Positions 6,598 to 12,245 of a DNA stretch of 12,245 nt are shown piece after piece. The stretch spans positions 1-12,245 of the forward strand of contig JAKONS010000103.1 of the NCBI GenBank assembly GCA_022701845.1, read 5' to 3'. Source of the DNA: Burkholderiaceae bacterium (GTDB taxonomy: Bacteria > Pseudomonadota > Gammaproteobacteria > Burkholderiales > Burkholderiaceae). A model generated the notes under the pieces. The model was given only the letters and a program-made list of their open reading frames with translations. It did no database searches and was not told the origin of the DNA. The translations under genes were made by a program, and so were the position numbers. The stretch's first letter is position 1. Each line of letters begins with the position of its first letter.

Positions 6598-7429
6598 CCG
6601 TGCGCAGGAGGAAACCGTCGAGTTCGGCGGCGATCCGCTCCGGCGCCTCGATCGGGGTGAAATGCCGCAGGCCGGGCAGCACCGCCAGCCGCGCCGACGG
6701 CAGCAGGGCCGCGGTTTCCTCGGCCATGCCGACCGGCGTGGCGTAGTCGTCGGCTCCCACCAGCACCAGCGCCGGGCCGCGATAGCCGGCCAGGCCGGGG
6801 CGTTCGTCGGCCCGGCCGAGCATGCGGCAGCTCTCCAGGTAGGCGGCGGGATCGTTGCGCAGGAACACCGCCTCGGCCTGCGCGATGCGCGCCGCGCCCG
6901 ACTGCGCGAAGGCCGGCGAGAACCAGCGCTCGCGCTGGAACGCCAGCATCGATGCGAAGCCCGCGCTCGCCGGCCGCCGGCCCCGCGCTTCCCAGTCGGC
7001 CTCCACCCCGGCGCCGTAGCAGGCGGTGGCGTCGATCACCGTCAGGCTGGCCAGGCGATCCGGGTAGCGGCCGGCGAAGGCCAGCGCCACGGTGCCGCCC
7101 ATCGAGCAGCCCACCAGATGCGCCGCCGGCGCCCCCAGGTGCGCCAGCACCGCGGCGATGTCGTCGGCGAACTGCGCCGTCGCATACGGGCCCGGAGGCC
7201 GGTCCGACAGACCGTGGCCGCGGCAGTCGAGCGCGTGCACCGGGCAGCCGGTGCGCAGCTGCGCCGCCATGTCGGCCCACAGGCTGCCGTCCATCGCCAG
7301 CGCATGCACCAGCAGTACCGGCGTGCCCTGGCCGGCCTTGAGCTGGCGCAGGTGGATGCGACAGCCGTCGGCCATGCGCACGAAACCGGCATCGCCCGGC
7401 GCGACGCCCGGGCCGTGGTGGGCGCTCAT
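6584..7429 (-). CDS. Alpha/beta-fold hydrolase (3-oxoadipate enol-lactonase-like)
   Basis: Cytoplasmic hydrolase of 281 residues with the full alpha/beta-hydrolase motif set. LLVHALAMDGSLW (39-51) is the oxyanion-hole strand, DCRGHGLSDRP (68-78) the conserved turn, GCSMGG (107-112) the nucleophile elbow with Ser109, and VGADDYATP (224-232) holds the acidic residue (D227 or D228). GLRHFTPIEAPE (253-264) holds His256. The pattern resembles the PcaD/esterase group that opens enol-lactones or cleaves esters, but the exact substrate cannot be read from sequence. The ATG at 7429 overlaps the stop of the upstream binding-protein gene by 4 nt (ATGA), so the two are translationally coupled. The product may therefore act on a compound related to the one that protein binds. 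Confidence 0.9.
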   Translation of the reverse strand: MSAHHGPGVAPGDAGFVRMADGCRIHLRQLKAGQGTPVLLVHALAMDGSLWADMAAQLRTGCPVHALDCRGHGLSDRPPGPYATAQFADDIAAVLAHLGAPAAHLVGCSMGGTVALAFAGRYPDRLASLTVIDATACYGAGVEADWEARGRRPASAGFASMLAFQRERWFSPAFAQSGAARIAQAEAVFLRNDPAAYLESCRMLGRADERPGLAGYRGPALVLVGADDYATPVGMAEETAALLPSARLAVLPGLRHFTPIEAPERIAAELDGFLLRTAGGA

Positions 7430-8385
7430 TCCGCCTTGGCGCCCGAGCGGGCGACCTGTTCCTTCCAGAACGCCAGGTCCCGGACCATCTTGGCGTCCAG
7501 CTCGGCCGGCGTGCTGGTGGCGACTTCGAAGCCGCCCTCGGCCAGCTGGGCGCGCAGGGCCGGCTCGGCCAGCACCTTCGCCAGGTCGCGGGAAATCCGC
7601 TGGCGGATGTCCGGTGGCGTGGCCTTCGGCGCCAGGAAACCGAACCAGGTGTCGACCTCGTAGCCCGGCAGGGTTTCGGCCACGGCCGGCACCTCCGGCA
7701 GCAGCTTCAGGCGCCGCGCCGACGACACCGCCACCGGGTGCAGGCTGCCGGCGCGGATGAAACCGATGCAGGCCGGCAGCCCGGTCGACACCAGCTGGAT
7801 CTGGCGGCCCATGAGGTCGGCGATGGCCGGGCCGCCGCCGCGGTACGGCACATGCACCAGCTGCCCGGCGCCGCGGCGCTTCATCAGTTCGGCCGCCAGG
7901 TGGCCCGGGGTGCCGTTGCCGGCGGTGCCGTAGTTGAGCGGCTGGTTGGCGGCCAGCACGTCCTTCATCGACCGGATGCGGGAATCCTGGCTGCTCACCA
8001 GCACCTGCGGCGCCGTCGCCACCAGCGCGACGCCGGCGAAGTCGCGCAGCGCGTCGAAGGGCGGCTTCGGAAACAGCAGCGGATTGGCCAGTACGCCGTC
8101 GCCCCAGAACAGCAGCGTGTAGCCGTCGGCCGGCGCGGCGAGCACCGCCTGCGCACCGATGTTGCCGCCGGCGCCCGAGCGGTTGTCGACCACCACCGCC
8201 TGCCCCCACAGGGCGCCGAGCCGCACGCCGATCAGGCGGGCGAGCAGGTCGAAACTGCCGCCGGCGGCGAAGGGCACGACCACCTTGACCGGCTTGTCCG
8301 GAAAGGCGTTGGCGGCGTTCGCGCCGGCAGCGGGCAGGCAGGCCGCGCCGAGGGCGGTGCAGGCGGTGCGTCGGGTGAGGGTCAT
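7426..8385 (-). CDS. Bug-family (tripartite tricarboxylate transporter) periplasmic substrate-binding protein
   Basis: Periplasmic solute-binding protein of 319 residues from the Bug/TctC family, which captures carboxylates and other small ligands. The N-terminus has a signal peptide with RR at 5-6, a short hydrophobic stretch and an Ala-rich cleavage region ending ANA-ANA (about 22-27). The mature protein starts with the family hallmark FPDKPVKVVVPFAAGGSFD (28-46), where D46 sits at the ligand-contacting position of the GGxxDxxAR motif. VVDNRSGAGGNIGAQ (65-79), YGTAGNGTPGHLAAELMK (152-169) and HVPYRGGGPA (178-187) are further family blocks. No TctA or TctB membrane components are encoded in the window, which is common for Bug genes in Burkholderiales. 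It is second in a minus-strand operon between the amidohydrolase and the alpha/beta hydrolase. An AAAGAGA purine tract precedes the ATG. Confidence 0.93.
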   Translation of the reverse strand: MTLTRRTACTALGAACLPAAGANAANAFPDKPVKVVVPFAAGGSFDLLARLIGVRLGALWGQAVVVDNRSGAGGNIGAQAVLAAPADGYTLLFWGDGVLANPLLFPKPPFDALRDFAGVALVATAPQVLVSSQDSRIRSMKDVLAANQPLNYGTAGNGTPGHLAAELMKRRGAGQLVHVPYRGGGPAIADLMGRQIQLVSTGLPACIGFIRAGSLHPVAVSSARRLKLLPEVPAVAETLPGYEVDTWFGFLAPKATPPDIRQRISRDLAKVLAEPALRAQLAEGGFEVATSTPAELDAKMVRDLAFWKEQVARSGAKAE

Positions 8386-8457
8386 GTGTCTCTTTCGTTG
8401 CGGGAGAGGCGCGCGCGTGCGGGTCCTGCGGATCGTGCGGCGCGCCGGGAGGGATGG

Positions 8458-9345
8458 CTAGACGCCCGGCCGGTACAGCGCGACGGCGTTGCTCCACAGC
8501 GCCTTGCGGGCCAGCGTGGCCCCCAGCACCTGGCGCACCAGCGCGATGTCGGCCGGCTCGAACGGGCGCCGGGCCCGGGTCGAGGGCAGGTCGGTGCCGA
8601 ACATCAGCGCATCGGGGCTGCGGCGGGCGATCGCCTCCAGCGCCTTCGGCACATTCATCGTCACCCGGCCGAAGCCGGTGGCCTTGATGCGCACGCCGGC
8701 ATCCACCAGGTCGAGCACCACCGGCAGCCCGGCTTCGGTCATGCCCAGGTGGTCGATGACCAGCCGGGGCAGTTTCTGCAGGCGGGCGACATGCGGGCGC
8801 AGCGCCGCGGCGTCGGCGTACATCTCGGCATGCCAGCGGCCCACCGCATGCACCCGCTGCGCCAGCGCCACCACCGCGTCGACGTTGTCGATGCTGCCGC
8901 GAAACAGGTTGAACCGGGTGGCGCGCACGCCGATGCGGGCCAGCGCGGCGATCTCCTCGTCGGGCGCGTTCGGGTCGATCTGCGTCACGCCGACCCAGCG
9001 CGGCCCGAGCTGCGGCAGCAGCGCCCGCAGGTACGACTGGTCGGTGCCCTGGAACGAGCCGGACACGATCGCACCGGCGGTGACGCCCAGCGGGCGCGAC
9101 TGGCGCAGGTAGTCGGCCAGGGGATAGTCCGGCGGCCGGTAGCCCTGGTTCTCGATGATCGGGAAGCGCGGATCGATGATGTGGCAGTGGCTGTCGAAGA
9201 TCTCGCCGGGCCCGGCTGCGGAGCCGGTGGCGGTGGCGGTGGTGGCAGCCGTGCCGGCGCAGCCGGCGATGCCGGTCAGCGGCAGGGCGGCGGCGGCCAT
9301 GCGCAGGATCTGCCGGCGTTCGGGTGAGTGGGGTCGGTGGTTCAT
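8458..9345 (-). CDS. Amidohydrolase-superfamily (PDC hydrolase-like) metalloenzyme with Tat-lipoprotein signal
   Basis: TIM-barrel hydrolase of 295 residues from the COG3618 / 2-pyrone-4,6-dicarboxylate lactonase-like group. IFDSHCHIIDPRFP (49-62) gives the HxH pair H53/H55 at the end of strand 1. H172 in GRWHAEMY, H199 in VIDHLG and D252 in FGTDLPS complete the usual active-site set. Members open lactones or cleave related carbonyl compounds; the substrate here is unknown. The oddity is the first 45 residues: SPERRQIL (7-14) resembles a Tat motif, a hydrophobic run follows, and IAGC (26-29) is a lipobox with Cys29. A Thr/Ala-rich linker (31-44) then leads to the barrel. The enzyme is probably Tat-exported and lipid-anchored. 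It is first in the operon with the Bug protein (72-nt gap) and divergent from a GntR regulator. AAGGCGA precedes the ATG. Confidence 0.88.
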   Translation of the reverse strand: MNHRPHSPERRQILRMAAAALPLTGIAGCAGTAATTATATGSAAGPGEIFDSHCHIIDPRFPIIENQGYRPPDYPLADYLRQSRPLGVTAGAIVSGSFQGTDQSYLRALLPQLGPRWVGVTQIDPNAPDEEIAALARIGVRATRFNLFRGSIDNVDAVVALAQRVHAVGRWHAEMYADAAALRPHVARLQKLPRLVIDHLGMTEAGLPVVLDLVDAGVRIKATGFGRVTMNVPKALEAIARRSPDALMFGTDLPSTRARRPFEPADIALVRQVLGATLARKALWSNAVALYRPGV

Positions 9346-9469
9346 CGGGTCGTCGCCTTTCGTTCGTCGTCATCAAGACCTGTACAGGAGTTTAGGACAA
9401 AAAGCGCTGGAGCGACCTGCTCGAAGTCCTACTAGACTGAAACCCGATCCCGTGCACTCCTCCACTCCC
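9346..9469. promoter_or_regulatory. Divergent promoter region with perfect palindrome at 9379-9388
   Basis: A 124-bp region between the amidohydrolase operon (minus) and the GntR/UTRA regulator (plus). CCTGTACAGG at 9379-9388 is a perfect 10-bp palindrome, 34 nt upstream of the amidohydrolase ATG and about 81 nt upstream of the regulator ATG. HutC-type GntR regulators bind palindromes with GT/AC half-sites, so this is the best candidate operator. Repression of the operon by the adjacent regulator is inferred. A minus-strand TTGTCC (9404 down to 9399) just upstream could serve as a -35 element, placing the palindrome in the promoter spacer. Confidence 0.5.
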
Positions 9470-10195
9470 ATGCAGAACCCGATAGACGACCGCCTGCCCC
9501 GCCACATCCAGATCAAGGACGAGCTGATGCGCCGCATCGTCGAGCGGGTGTGGAAGGCTGGCGAAGCGCTGCCGGGCGAAGACCGGCTGGCAGCCGAGTT
9601 CCGGGTGTCGGCGGGCACGCTGCGCAAGGCGGTGCAGGCGCTGGCGCACGAGGGCATCGTCGAGCGCATCCACGGCAAGGGCACCTTCGTCACCCGGGCC
9701 TACGAGCGGGCGTCGATGCTGCGCTTCGTGCGGTTTCGCGGCACGCGGACCGACGAGGTGCCCACCGCCGCCATCCTGCGCATGCGCACCGACCGTGCCA
9801 CCGCGTCGATCCGCGAGAAGCTGGGCCTGGACAAGGCCGGCAGGACGCTCTATCTGCACCGCACCCGCTCGTTCGGCGAGCAGCTGGTGCTGGTCGAGCA
9901 CATCTGGCTGCCGCTGCCCCTGTTCGCGCCGCTGCAGGCCTATCTGAAAACCGAGTCGCCGGCGCTGCTGTACCCGGCCTACGACACGGTCTGCGGCGTG
10001 GCGGTGTCGCGCGCGGTGGACGAGCTGTCGATCGGCGCGCTGAGCGCCGAAGACGCCGCGGTGCTGGGCCTGGCCGCGGACGACTCCTGCATGAACATCG
10101 AGCGGACCATGCACGACCACGCCGGCCGGGTGGTCGAGTGGCGCTTGTCGGTGGTGCCGAAGGACCGGTTCCGCTACACGGTGGAGATCCGATAG
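9470..10195 (+). CDS. GntR-family transcriptional regulator, HutC subfamily (UTRA domain)
   Basis: Ligand-responsive DNA-binding regulator of 241 residues, normal length for the HutC group. The winged helix-turn-helix is about 10-76: GEALPGEDRLAAEFRVSAGT (31-50) followed by LRKAVQALAHEGIVERIHGK, with the wing HGKGTFVTR (68-76). A UTRA effector domain follows (about 90-238), with LYLHRTRSFGEQLVLVEHIW (127-146) as the core strands and the closing VVEWRLSVVPKDRFRYTVEI (221-240). The frame is open far upstream, but the ATG at 9470 is the first one that starts close to the HTH; an in-frame GTG at 9452 is an alternative. Neither has a clear Shine-Dalgarno sequence. It is divergent from the amidohydrolase-Bug-hydrolase operon and probably controls it through the palindrome in between, responding to the imported compound or a metabolite. 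Confidence 0.93.
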   Translation: MQNPIDDRLPRHIQIKDELMRRIVERVWKAGEALPGEDRLAAEFRVSAGTLRKAVQALAHEGIVERIHGKGTFVTRAYERASMLRFVRFRGTRTDEVPTAAILRMRTDRATASIREKLGLDKAGRTLYLHRTRSFGEQLVLVEHIWLPLPLFAPLQAYLKTESPALLYPAYDTVCGVAVSRAVDELSIGALSAEDAAVLGLAADDSCMNIERTMHDHAGRVVEWRLSVVPKDRFRYTVEIR

Positions 10196-10206
10196 CGGCG
10201 GACGTG

Positions 10207-10229
10207 AAAAAGCCCGTCGGGAGCGGGCT
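10207..10229 (-). terminator. Rho-independent terminator for minus-strand transcripts
   Basis: On the minus strand AGCCCG and CGGGCT form a perfect 6-bp GC-rich stem with a 7-nt loop, followed directly by TTTTT (the extra T's complement 10207-10210). On the plus strand the same hairpin lacks a U-tract, so it does not terminate the GntR gene that ends 11 nt before it. An alternative 7-bp stem uses AAGCCCG (10210-10216) and CGGGCTT (10235-10241). It ends a transcript coming from the right: either the rhodanese mRNA with a long 3' UTR or a separate small RNA. Confidence 0.65.
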
Positions 10230-10365
10230 CCAGGCGGGCTTGATCGGGTGTGTGGTCGTGGGCTCTGACGCGGCCCACGTTACGGCATTTTCACTTGCAG
10301 GAACTACCTAGTTGTTTTTCTCGTCGTGGCGATTCTTGTCCGACGTGCCGTTATGAGATCCGGCT

Positions 10366-10381
10366 TTGCCTGCGCAGGCAA
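10366..10381. repeat. Perfect 16-bp palindrome
   Basis: TTGCCTGCGCAGGCAA reads identically on both strands. It is about 80 nt downstream of the rhodanese stop and would form a stem near the 5' end of the candidate minus-strand RNA. It could equally be a protein-binding site. No function is known. Confidence 0.6.
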
Positions 10382-10460
10382 CCCTCGCACCGTGTCGGCG
10401 GGAGGACTGCGGACTATACACCAGAAATCGCCGACGCCGATCTGGCGCCGCCGGGCGGCC

Positions 10461-10910
10461 TCAGTTCTGCTTCCACGGCAGGCCCTGCAGGCGCCAGCCG
10501 CCGAGCGTGCCGCGGTGCCTGTCGGCATCGGGGTCGCCCTCGAATCCTTCGAGGATGTTGTAGGCCTGCAGACCCAGCTCGGTGGCGCGCCGCGCCGCCG
10601 CCACCGAGCGCACGCCGCTGCGGCACAGCAGCACCAGGCGCTTGCCGCCACCCTCCCCGGCCGCGGCGCGCAGGCCCTCGTCGAAGCCGGGGTTCATCGC
10701 CATGCCGGGCCACTGCTTCCAGGCCAGGCCGATGGCGCCGGGCACGAAGCCGACCCATTCGCGTTCGGCGTCGGTGCGCACGTCGACCAGCACCGCCGCG
10801 CCGGCGCTGACCCAGTCCCAGGCCTGCCGGGGGCTGACGTCGCCGGCATAGCCGAGCGGTGCCGCGGCGGGCGTCGAAGGGGCGGAAGCGGGGGTGTCGG
10901 GAGCGTTCAT
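10461..10910 (-). CDS. Rhodanese-like domain protein (sulfurtransferase)
   Basis: Single-domain rhodanese of 149 residues, probably cytoplasmic. After an Ala/Pro/Thr-rich N-terminal tail (2-18), YAGDVSPRQAWDWV (21-34) begins the domain. VLVDVRTDAEREWVGFVPGA (40-59) is the conserved CH2A-type block, and LLCRSGVRSVAAA (94-106) is the active-site loop with catalytic Cys96 followed by Arg97 and Ser98. NILEGFEGD (118-126) and GWRLQGLPWKQ (138-148) are the usual closing motifs. Such proteins carry persulfide sulfur on the cysteine; the physiological acceptor cannot be told. The frame extends upstream to 11018, but the ATG at 10910 is preferred because the extension overlaps the divergent dioxygenase gene and has no family resemblance. 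Its first 18 nt nearly equal those of the divergent neighbour. Confidence 0.92.
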   Translation of the reverse strand: MNAPDTPASAPSTPAAAPLGYAGDVSPRQAWDWVSAGAAVLVDVRTDAEREWVGFVPGAIGLAWKQWPGMAMNPGFDEGLRAAAGEGGGKRLVLLCRSGVRSVAAARRATELGLQAYNILEGFEGDPDADRHRGTLGGWRLQGLPWKQN

Positions 10911-11016
10911 GGGCGAACATTCTGCCAGCCGGGGTGCGCCGCCGGGGCATCGGCATGCGGCGCTGCAGGCCCGGTCGGCGCTCGCTAGGATGGCCGCCAT
11001 GAACGCCCCCGACACC
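10893..11016. repeat. Inverted repeat formed by the 5' ends of two divergent genes, flanking their promoter region
   Basis: ATGAACGCTCCCGACACC (minus strand, 10910 to 10893) and ATGAACGCCCCCGACACC (plus strand, 10999-11016) agree at 17 of 18 positions, so both proteins begin MNAPDT. The 88 bp between them must contain both promoters. A TAGGA motif (10986-10990) acts as Shine-Dalgarno sequence for the plus-strand gene. Outside the 18 nt the two genes are unrelated. Confidence 0.7.
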
Positions 11017-11859
11017 ACCCGCCTGCCCGTCTATTTCATCTCCCACGGCGGCGGGCCGTGGCCCTGGATTCCCGAGATGCGCGAGCGCCTGGGCACGCTG
11101 GAGGCGTCGCTGGCCGACATGCCGCGCCAGATCGGCCGCACCCCGCGCGCGGTGCTGGTGGTCTCGGGCCACTGGGAGGCCGACACTTTCCAGGTGATGT
11201 CGACGCCGCGCCCGCCGATGGTCTACGACTACCGCGGCTTTCCGCCGCACACCTACTCGATCCGCTACGACGCGCCGGGTGCGCCCGAGGTCGCCGCCCG
11301 GGTGCGCGACCTGCTGCAGGCCGCCGGCATCCCGGCCGGGCTCGACGACCGCCAGGGCTTCGACCACGGCACCTTCTCGCCGCTGGCGGTGATGTATCCG
11401 GACGCCGACGTGCCGGTGCTGCAGCTGTCGCTGAAGACCGGCTACGACGTCGACGCGCACCTGGCCGCCGGCCGGGCGCTGGCGCCGCTGCGCGACGAGG
11501 GCGTGCTGATCGTCGGCAGCGGGTTGAGCTACCACAACCTGCGCAATTTCGGCCCCGGTGCGGCGGCGCCGTCGGCCGCCTTCGACGCCTGGCTGCGGCA
11601 GGTGCTGGCGCCGGCATCGGCGGCATCCCGGGCCGAAGCCCTGCGCGGCTGGGACCGGGCACCGTCGGCCCGGCTGGCGCATCCGCAGGAAGACCATCTG
11701 GTGCCGCTGATGGTGGCGGCCGGCGCGGCGGGCGACGATCCCTCCACCCTGGTCTACCACGACGCCCATGTGTTCGGCGGCGTGACCGCGTCGAGCTGGC
11801 GCTTCGGCGCCGGTGCCGCGCCCACGCCGAAAGCCTTCGACGCCGCCGCGCCGGTCTGA
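10999..11859 (+). CDS. ygiD: LigB-superfamily extradiol ring-cleavage dioxygenase (4,5-DOPA dioxygenase, YgiD-like)
   Basis: Cytoplasmic metal-dependent dioxygenase of 286 residues in the class III extradiol/DODA group, which cleaves catechols such as DOPA between carbons 4 and 5. FISHGGGPWPW (13-23) carries H16 and VVSGHWEAD (54-62) carries H58. YDYRGFPPHTYSIRYDAPG (76-94) is the conserved substrate-side block, FDHGTFSPL (121-129) holds H123, and GLSYHNLR (175-182) holds H179. AHPQEDHLVPL (227-237) contains H228 and H233. H16, H58 and H233 are the likely metal ligands. The ATG at 10999 is preferred over an in-frame ATG at 10990 because TAGGA lies at a proper distance before it. Many bacterial members act poorly on DOPA, so the true substrate is uncertain. 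The gene is convergent with a metallopeptidase gene 12 nt downstream. Confidence 0.92.
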   Translation: MNAPDTTRLPVYFISHGGGPWPWIPEMRERLGTLEASLADMPRQIGRTPRAVLVVSGHWEADTFQVMSTPRPPMVYDYRGFPPHTYSIRYDAPGAPEVAARVRDLLQAAGIPAGLDDRQGFDHGTFSPLAVMYPDADVPVLQLSLKTGYDVDAHLAAGRALAPLRDEGVLIVGSGLSYHNLRNFGPGAAAPSAAFDAWLRQVLAPASAASRAEALRGWDRAPSARLAHPQEDHLVPLMVAAGAAGDDPSTLVYHDAHVFGGVTASSWRFGAGAAPTPKAFDAAAPV

Positions 11860-11871
11860 GGTCGGAGGCGG

Positions 11872-12245
11872 CTACCAGCGCGGCGCGGCGTCGGCGCGCA
11901 GTTCGGCGCGGAGGGCCTGGTAGTCGGGCAGCACCGAACCCACCGCGGCCCAGAAGCGCGGGCTGTGGTCCATGTGCAGCAGATGCGCCAGCTCGTGCGC
12001 CACCACATAGTCGATGACCTCGGGGCGGAAGTGCATCAGCCGCCAGTGCAGCCGGATCGCGCCGCTGGCGCTGGCACTGCCCCAGCGGGTGCGCGCATCG
12101 GTCAGCGACAGGCGGCTCCAGCGCACGCCCAGCAGCGGCGCGAAGCGGTCCATGCGGGCGGTGAAATCGGCCTTGGCCTCGCGCTTCACCCAGGCGCGCA
12201 CCGCGTCGCCGATCTTCTCGGCCGGTGCGTCGGCCGGCAGCGCCA
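11872..12245 (-). CDS. YgjP/DUF45-type M48-like metallopeptidase (partial, 5' end outside window)
   Basis: The last 123 codons of a zinc metallopeptidase-like protein; the start lies beyond the right edge. The visible part contains RTRWGSASASGAIRLHWRL (51-69 of the visible residues), the conserved segment before the active site. Then comes VVAHELAHLLHMDHSPRFWA: HELAH (83-87) is the HExxH zinc motif, and H93 in MDHSPRFW is the conserved downstream histidine. The pattern is that of the YgjP-like / DUF45 (WLM-related) family, often annotated as M48 family metallopeptidase or metal-dependent hydrolase. Substrates are unknown. It ends 12 nt from the convergent dioxygenase stop; no terminator hairpin is evident in that gap. 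Confidence 0.88.
   Translation of the reverse strand, partial: ALPADAPAEKIGDAVRAWVKREAKADFTARMDRFAPLLGVRWSRLSLTDARTRWGSASASGAIRLHWRLMHFRPEVIDYVVAHELAHLLHMDHSPRFWAAVGSVLPDYQALRAELRADAAPRW

Larger units (their letters stand above)
10207..10407 (-). ncRNA. Candidate structured small RNA or structured 3' UTR
   Basis: The 265-bp gap between the GntR and rhodanese genes has no plausible ORF but several hairpins. CGTGGGC (10257-10263) pairs perfectly with GCCCACG (10273-10279). ACGGCA (10282-10287) pairs with TGCCGT (10346-10351) and encloses CGTCG/CGACG (10322-10326 / 10341-10345). TTGCCTGCGCAGGCAA (10366-10381) is a perfect palindrome. On the minus strand the series ends in an intrinsic terminator, and an A-rich GAGAAAAACAAC single-stranded stretch sits in the middle, as in Hfq-bound RNAs. 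Upstream, TATAGT (10418 to 10413) is a good -10 hexamer, predicting a start near 10406 and an RNA of about 200 nt; no convincing -35 is seen. No match to tmRNA, RNase P or SRP RNA landmarks was recognised. 6S RNA has a similar length but its closing stem is not evident. It may simply be the rhodanese 3' UTR. Confidence 0.35.

Noticed and set aside
9220..9250. GGTGGC-type short tandem repeat in the amidohydrolase 5' region
   Set aside because: It encodes the Thr/Ala linker after the lipobox and is short and imperfect; ordinary low-complexity coding sequence.
7738..9327. Long plus-strand open frame of 529 codons opposite the Bug and amidohydrolase genes
   Set aside because: It is a shadow frame, rich in Gln, His and Arg, without motifs; the minus strand carries two clear families.
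6584..9376. A single 930-codon minus-strand fusion protein
   Set aside because: Only its last 281 codons (the alpha/beta hydrolase) are real. Upstream, the same frame crosses the Bug and amidohydrolase genes out of frame and is compositionally nonsensical.
10196..10460. Possible tRNA, tmRNA or 4.5S RNA gene in the gap
   Set aside because: No cloverleaf, T-loop GTTCRANNC signature, tmRNA ends or SRP-loop sequence could be found on either strand.
10894..10998. Upstream-extended start for the dioxygenase (ATG at 10894)
   Set aside because: The extension would overlap the rhodanese 5' end, has no family similarity, and TAGGA is properly spaced for the ATG at 10999.
10911..11018. Upstream-extended start for the rhodanese (11018)
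   Set aside because: The extension reads through the divergent promoter and into the dioxygenase coding region; it shows no rhodanese-like sequence.
10414..11769. Minus-strand open frame of 451 codons across the rhodanese and dioxygenase genes
   Set aside because: It is out of frame with the rhodanese and antisense to the dioxygenase; no family signature.
1..12245. CRISPR arrays, insertion sequences or phage genes
   Set aside because: No regularly spaced direct repeats, transposase or integrase motifs, or terminal inverted repeats were seen anywhere in the window.

Overview
The window looks like a chromosomal segment of a very GC-rich betaproteobacterium of the Burkholderiales, probably Comamonadaceae-like. 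The basis is the codon bias (G or C at nearly every third position), an orphan Bug-type solute-binding protein next to a GntR regulator, and a conserved betaproteobacterial style of MntH N-terminus. This placement is inference; no rRNA or other phylogenetic marker is present.

Left part (1-2136): a GntR/FCD regulator runs off the left edge on the minus strand. Upstream of it is an AT-rich promoter with a near-palindromic operator candidate. Next comes a scar holding two gene remnants joined back to back: about 24 codons of a short-chain dehydrogenase (minus) and the last 36 codons of a LysR regulator (plus). The LysR remnant shares its stop with the end of mntH, an Nramp Mn2+/Fe2+ transporter gene on the minus strand.

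Centre (2137-6570): a tightly packed plus-strand signalling operon. It encodes a biliverdin-binding bacteriophytochrome histidine kinase, a stand-alone Rcp1-like response regulator (5 nt downstream), and a hybrid kinase REC-HisKA-HATPase-REC (8 nt overlap) that ends in a CAG-encoded polyglutamine tail. None of the three has a DNA-binding or enzymatic output domain. No HPt protein or heme oxygenase is encoded in the window.

Right-centre (6584-10195): a minus-strand catabolic-looking operon, transcribed as amidohydrolase, Bug periplasmic binding protein, then alpha/beta hydrolase (4 nt ATGA overlap). It is divergent from a GntR/HutC-type regulator with a UTRA domain. A perfect 10-bp palindrome lies in the shared control region. 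The amidohydrolase carries a Tat-plus-lipobox signal, so it is probably outside the cytoplasm, which is unusual for its family.

Right part (10196-12245): a 265-bp gap holds several hairpins and a Rho-independent terminator oriented for minus-strand transcripts, preceded by a -10-like box. It is a candidate small RNA or long structured 3' UTR. Beyond it are a rhodanese-like gene (minus), a divergent 4,5-DOPA dioxygenase-type LigB enzyme (plus) and the 3' part of a YgjP/DUF45-type metallopeptidase (minus) cut by the right edge. The rhodanese and dioxygenase genes begin with almost the same 18 nt.

The most unusual items are the output-less phytochrome phosphorelay operon, the candidate minus-strand ncRNA, the SDR/LysR deletion scar and the exported amidohydrolase cluster.
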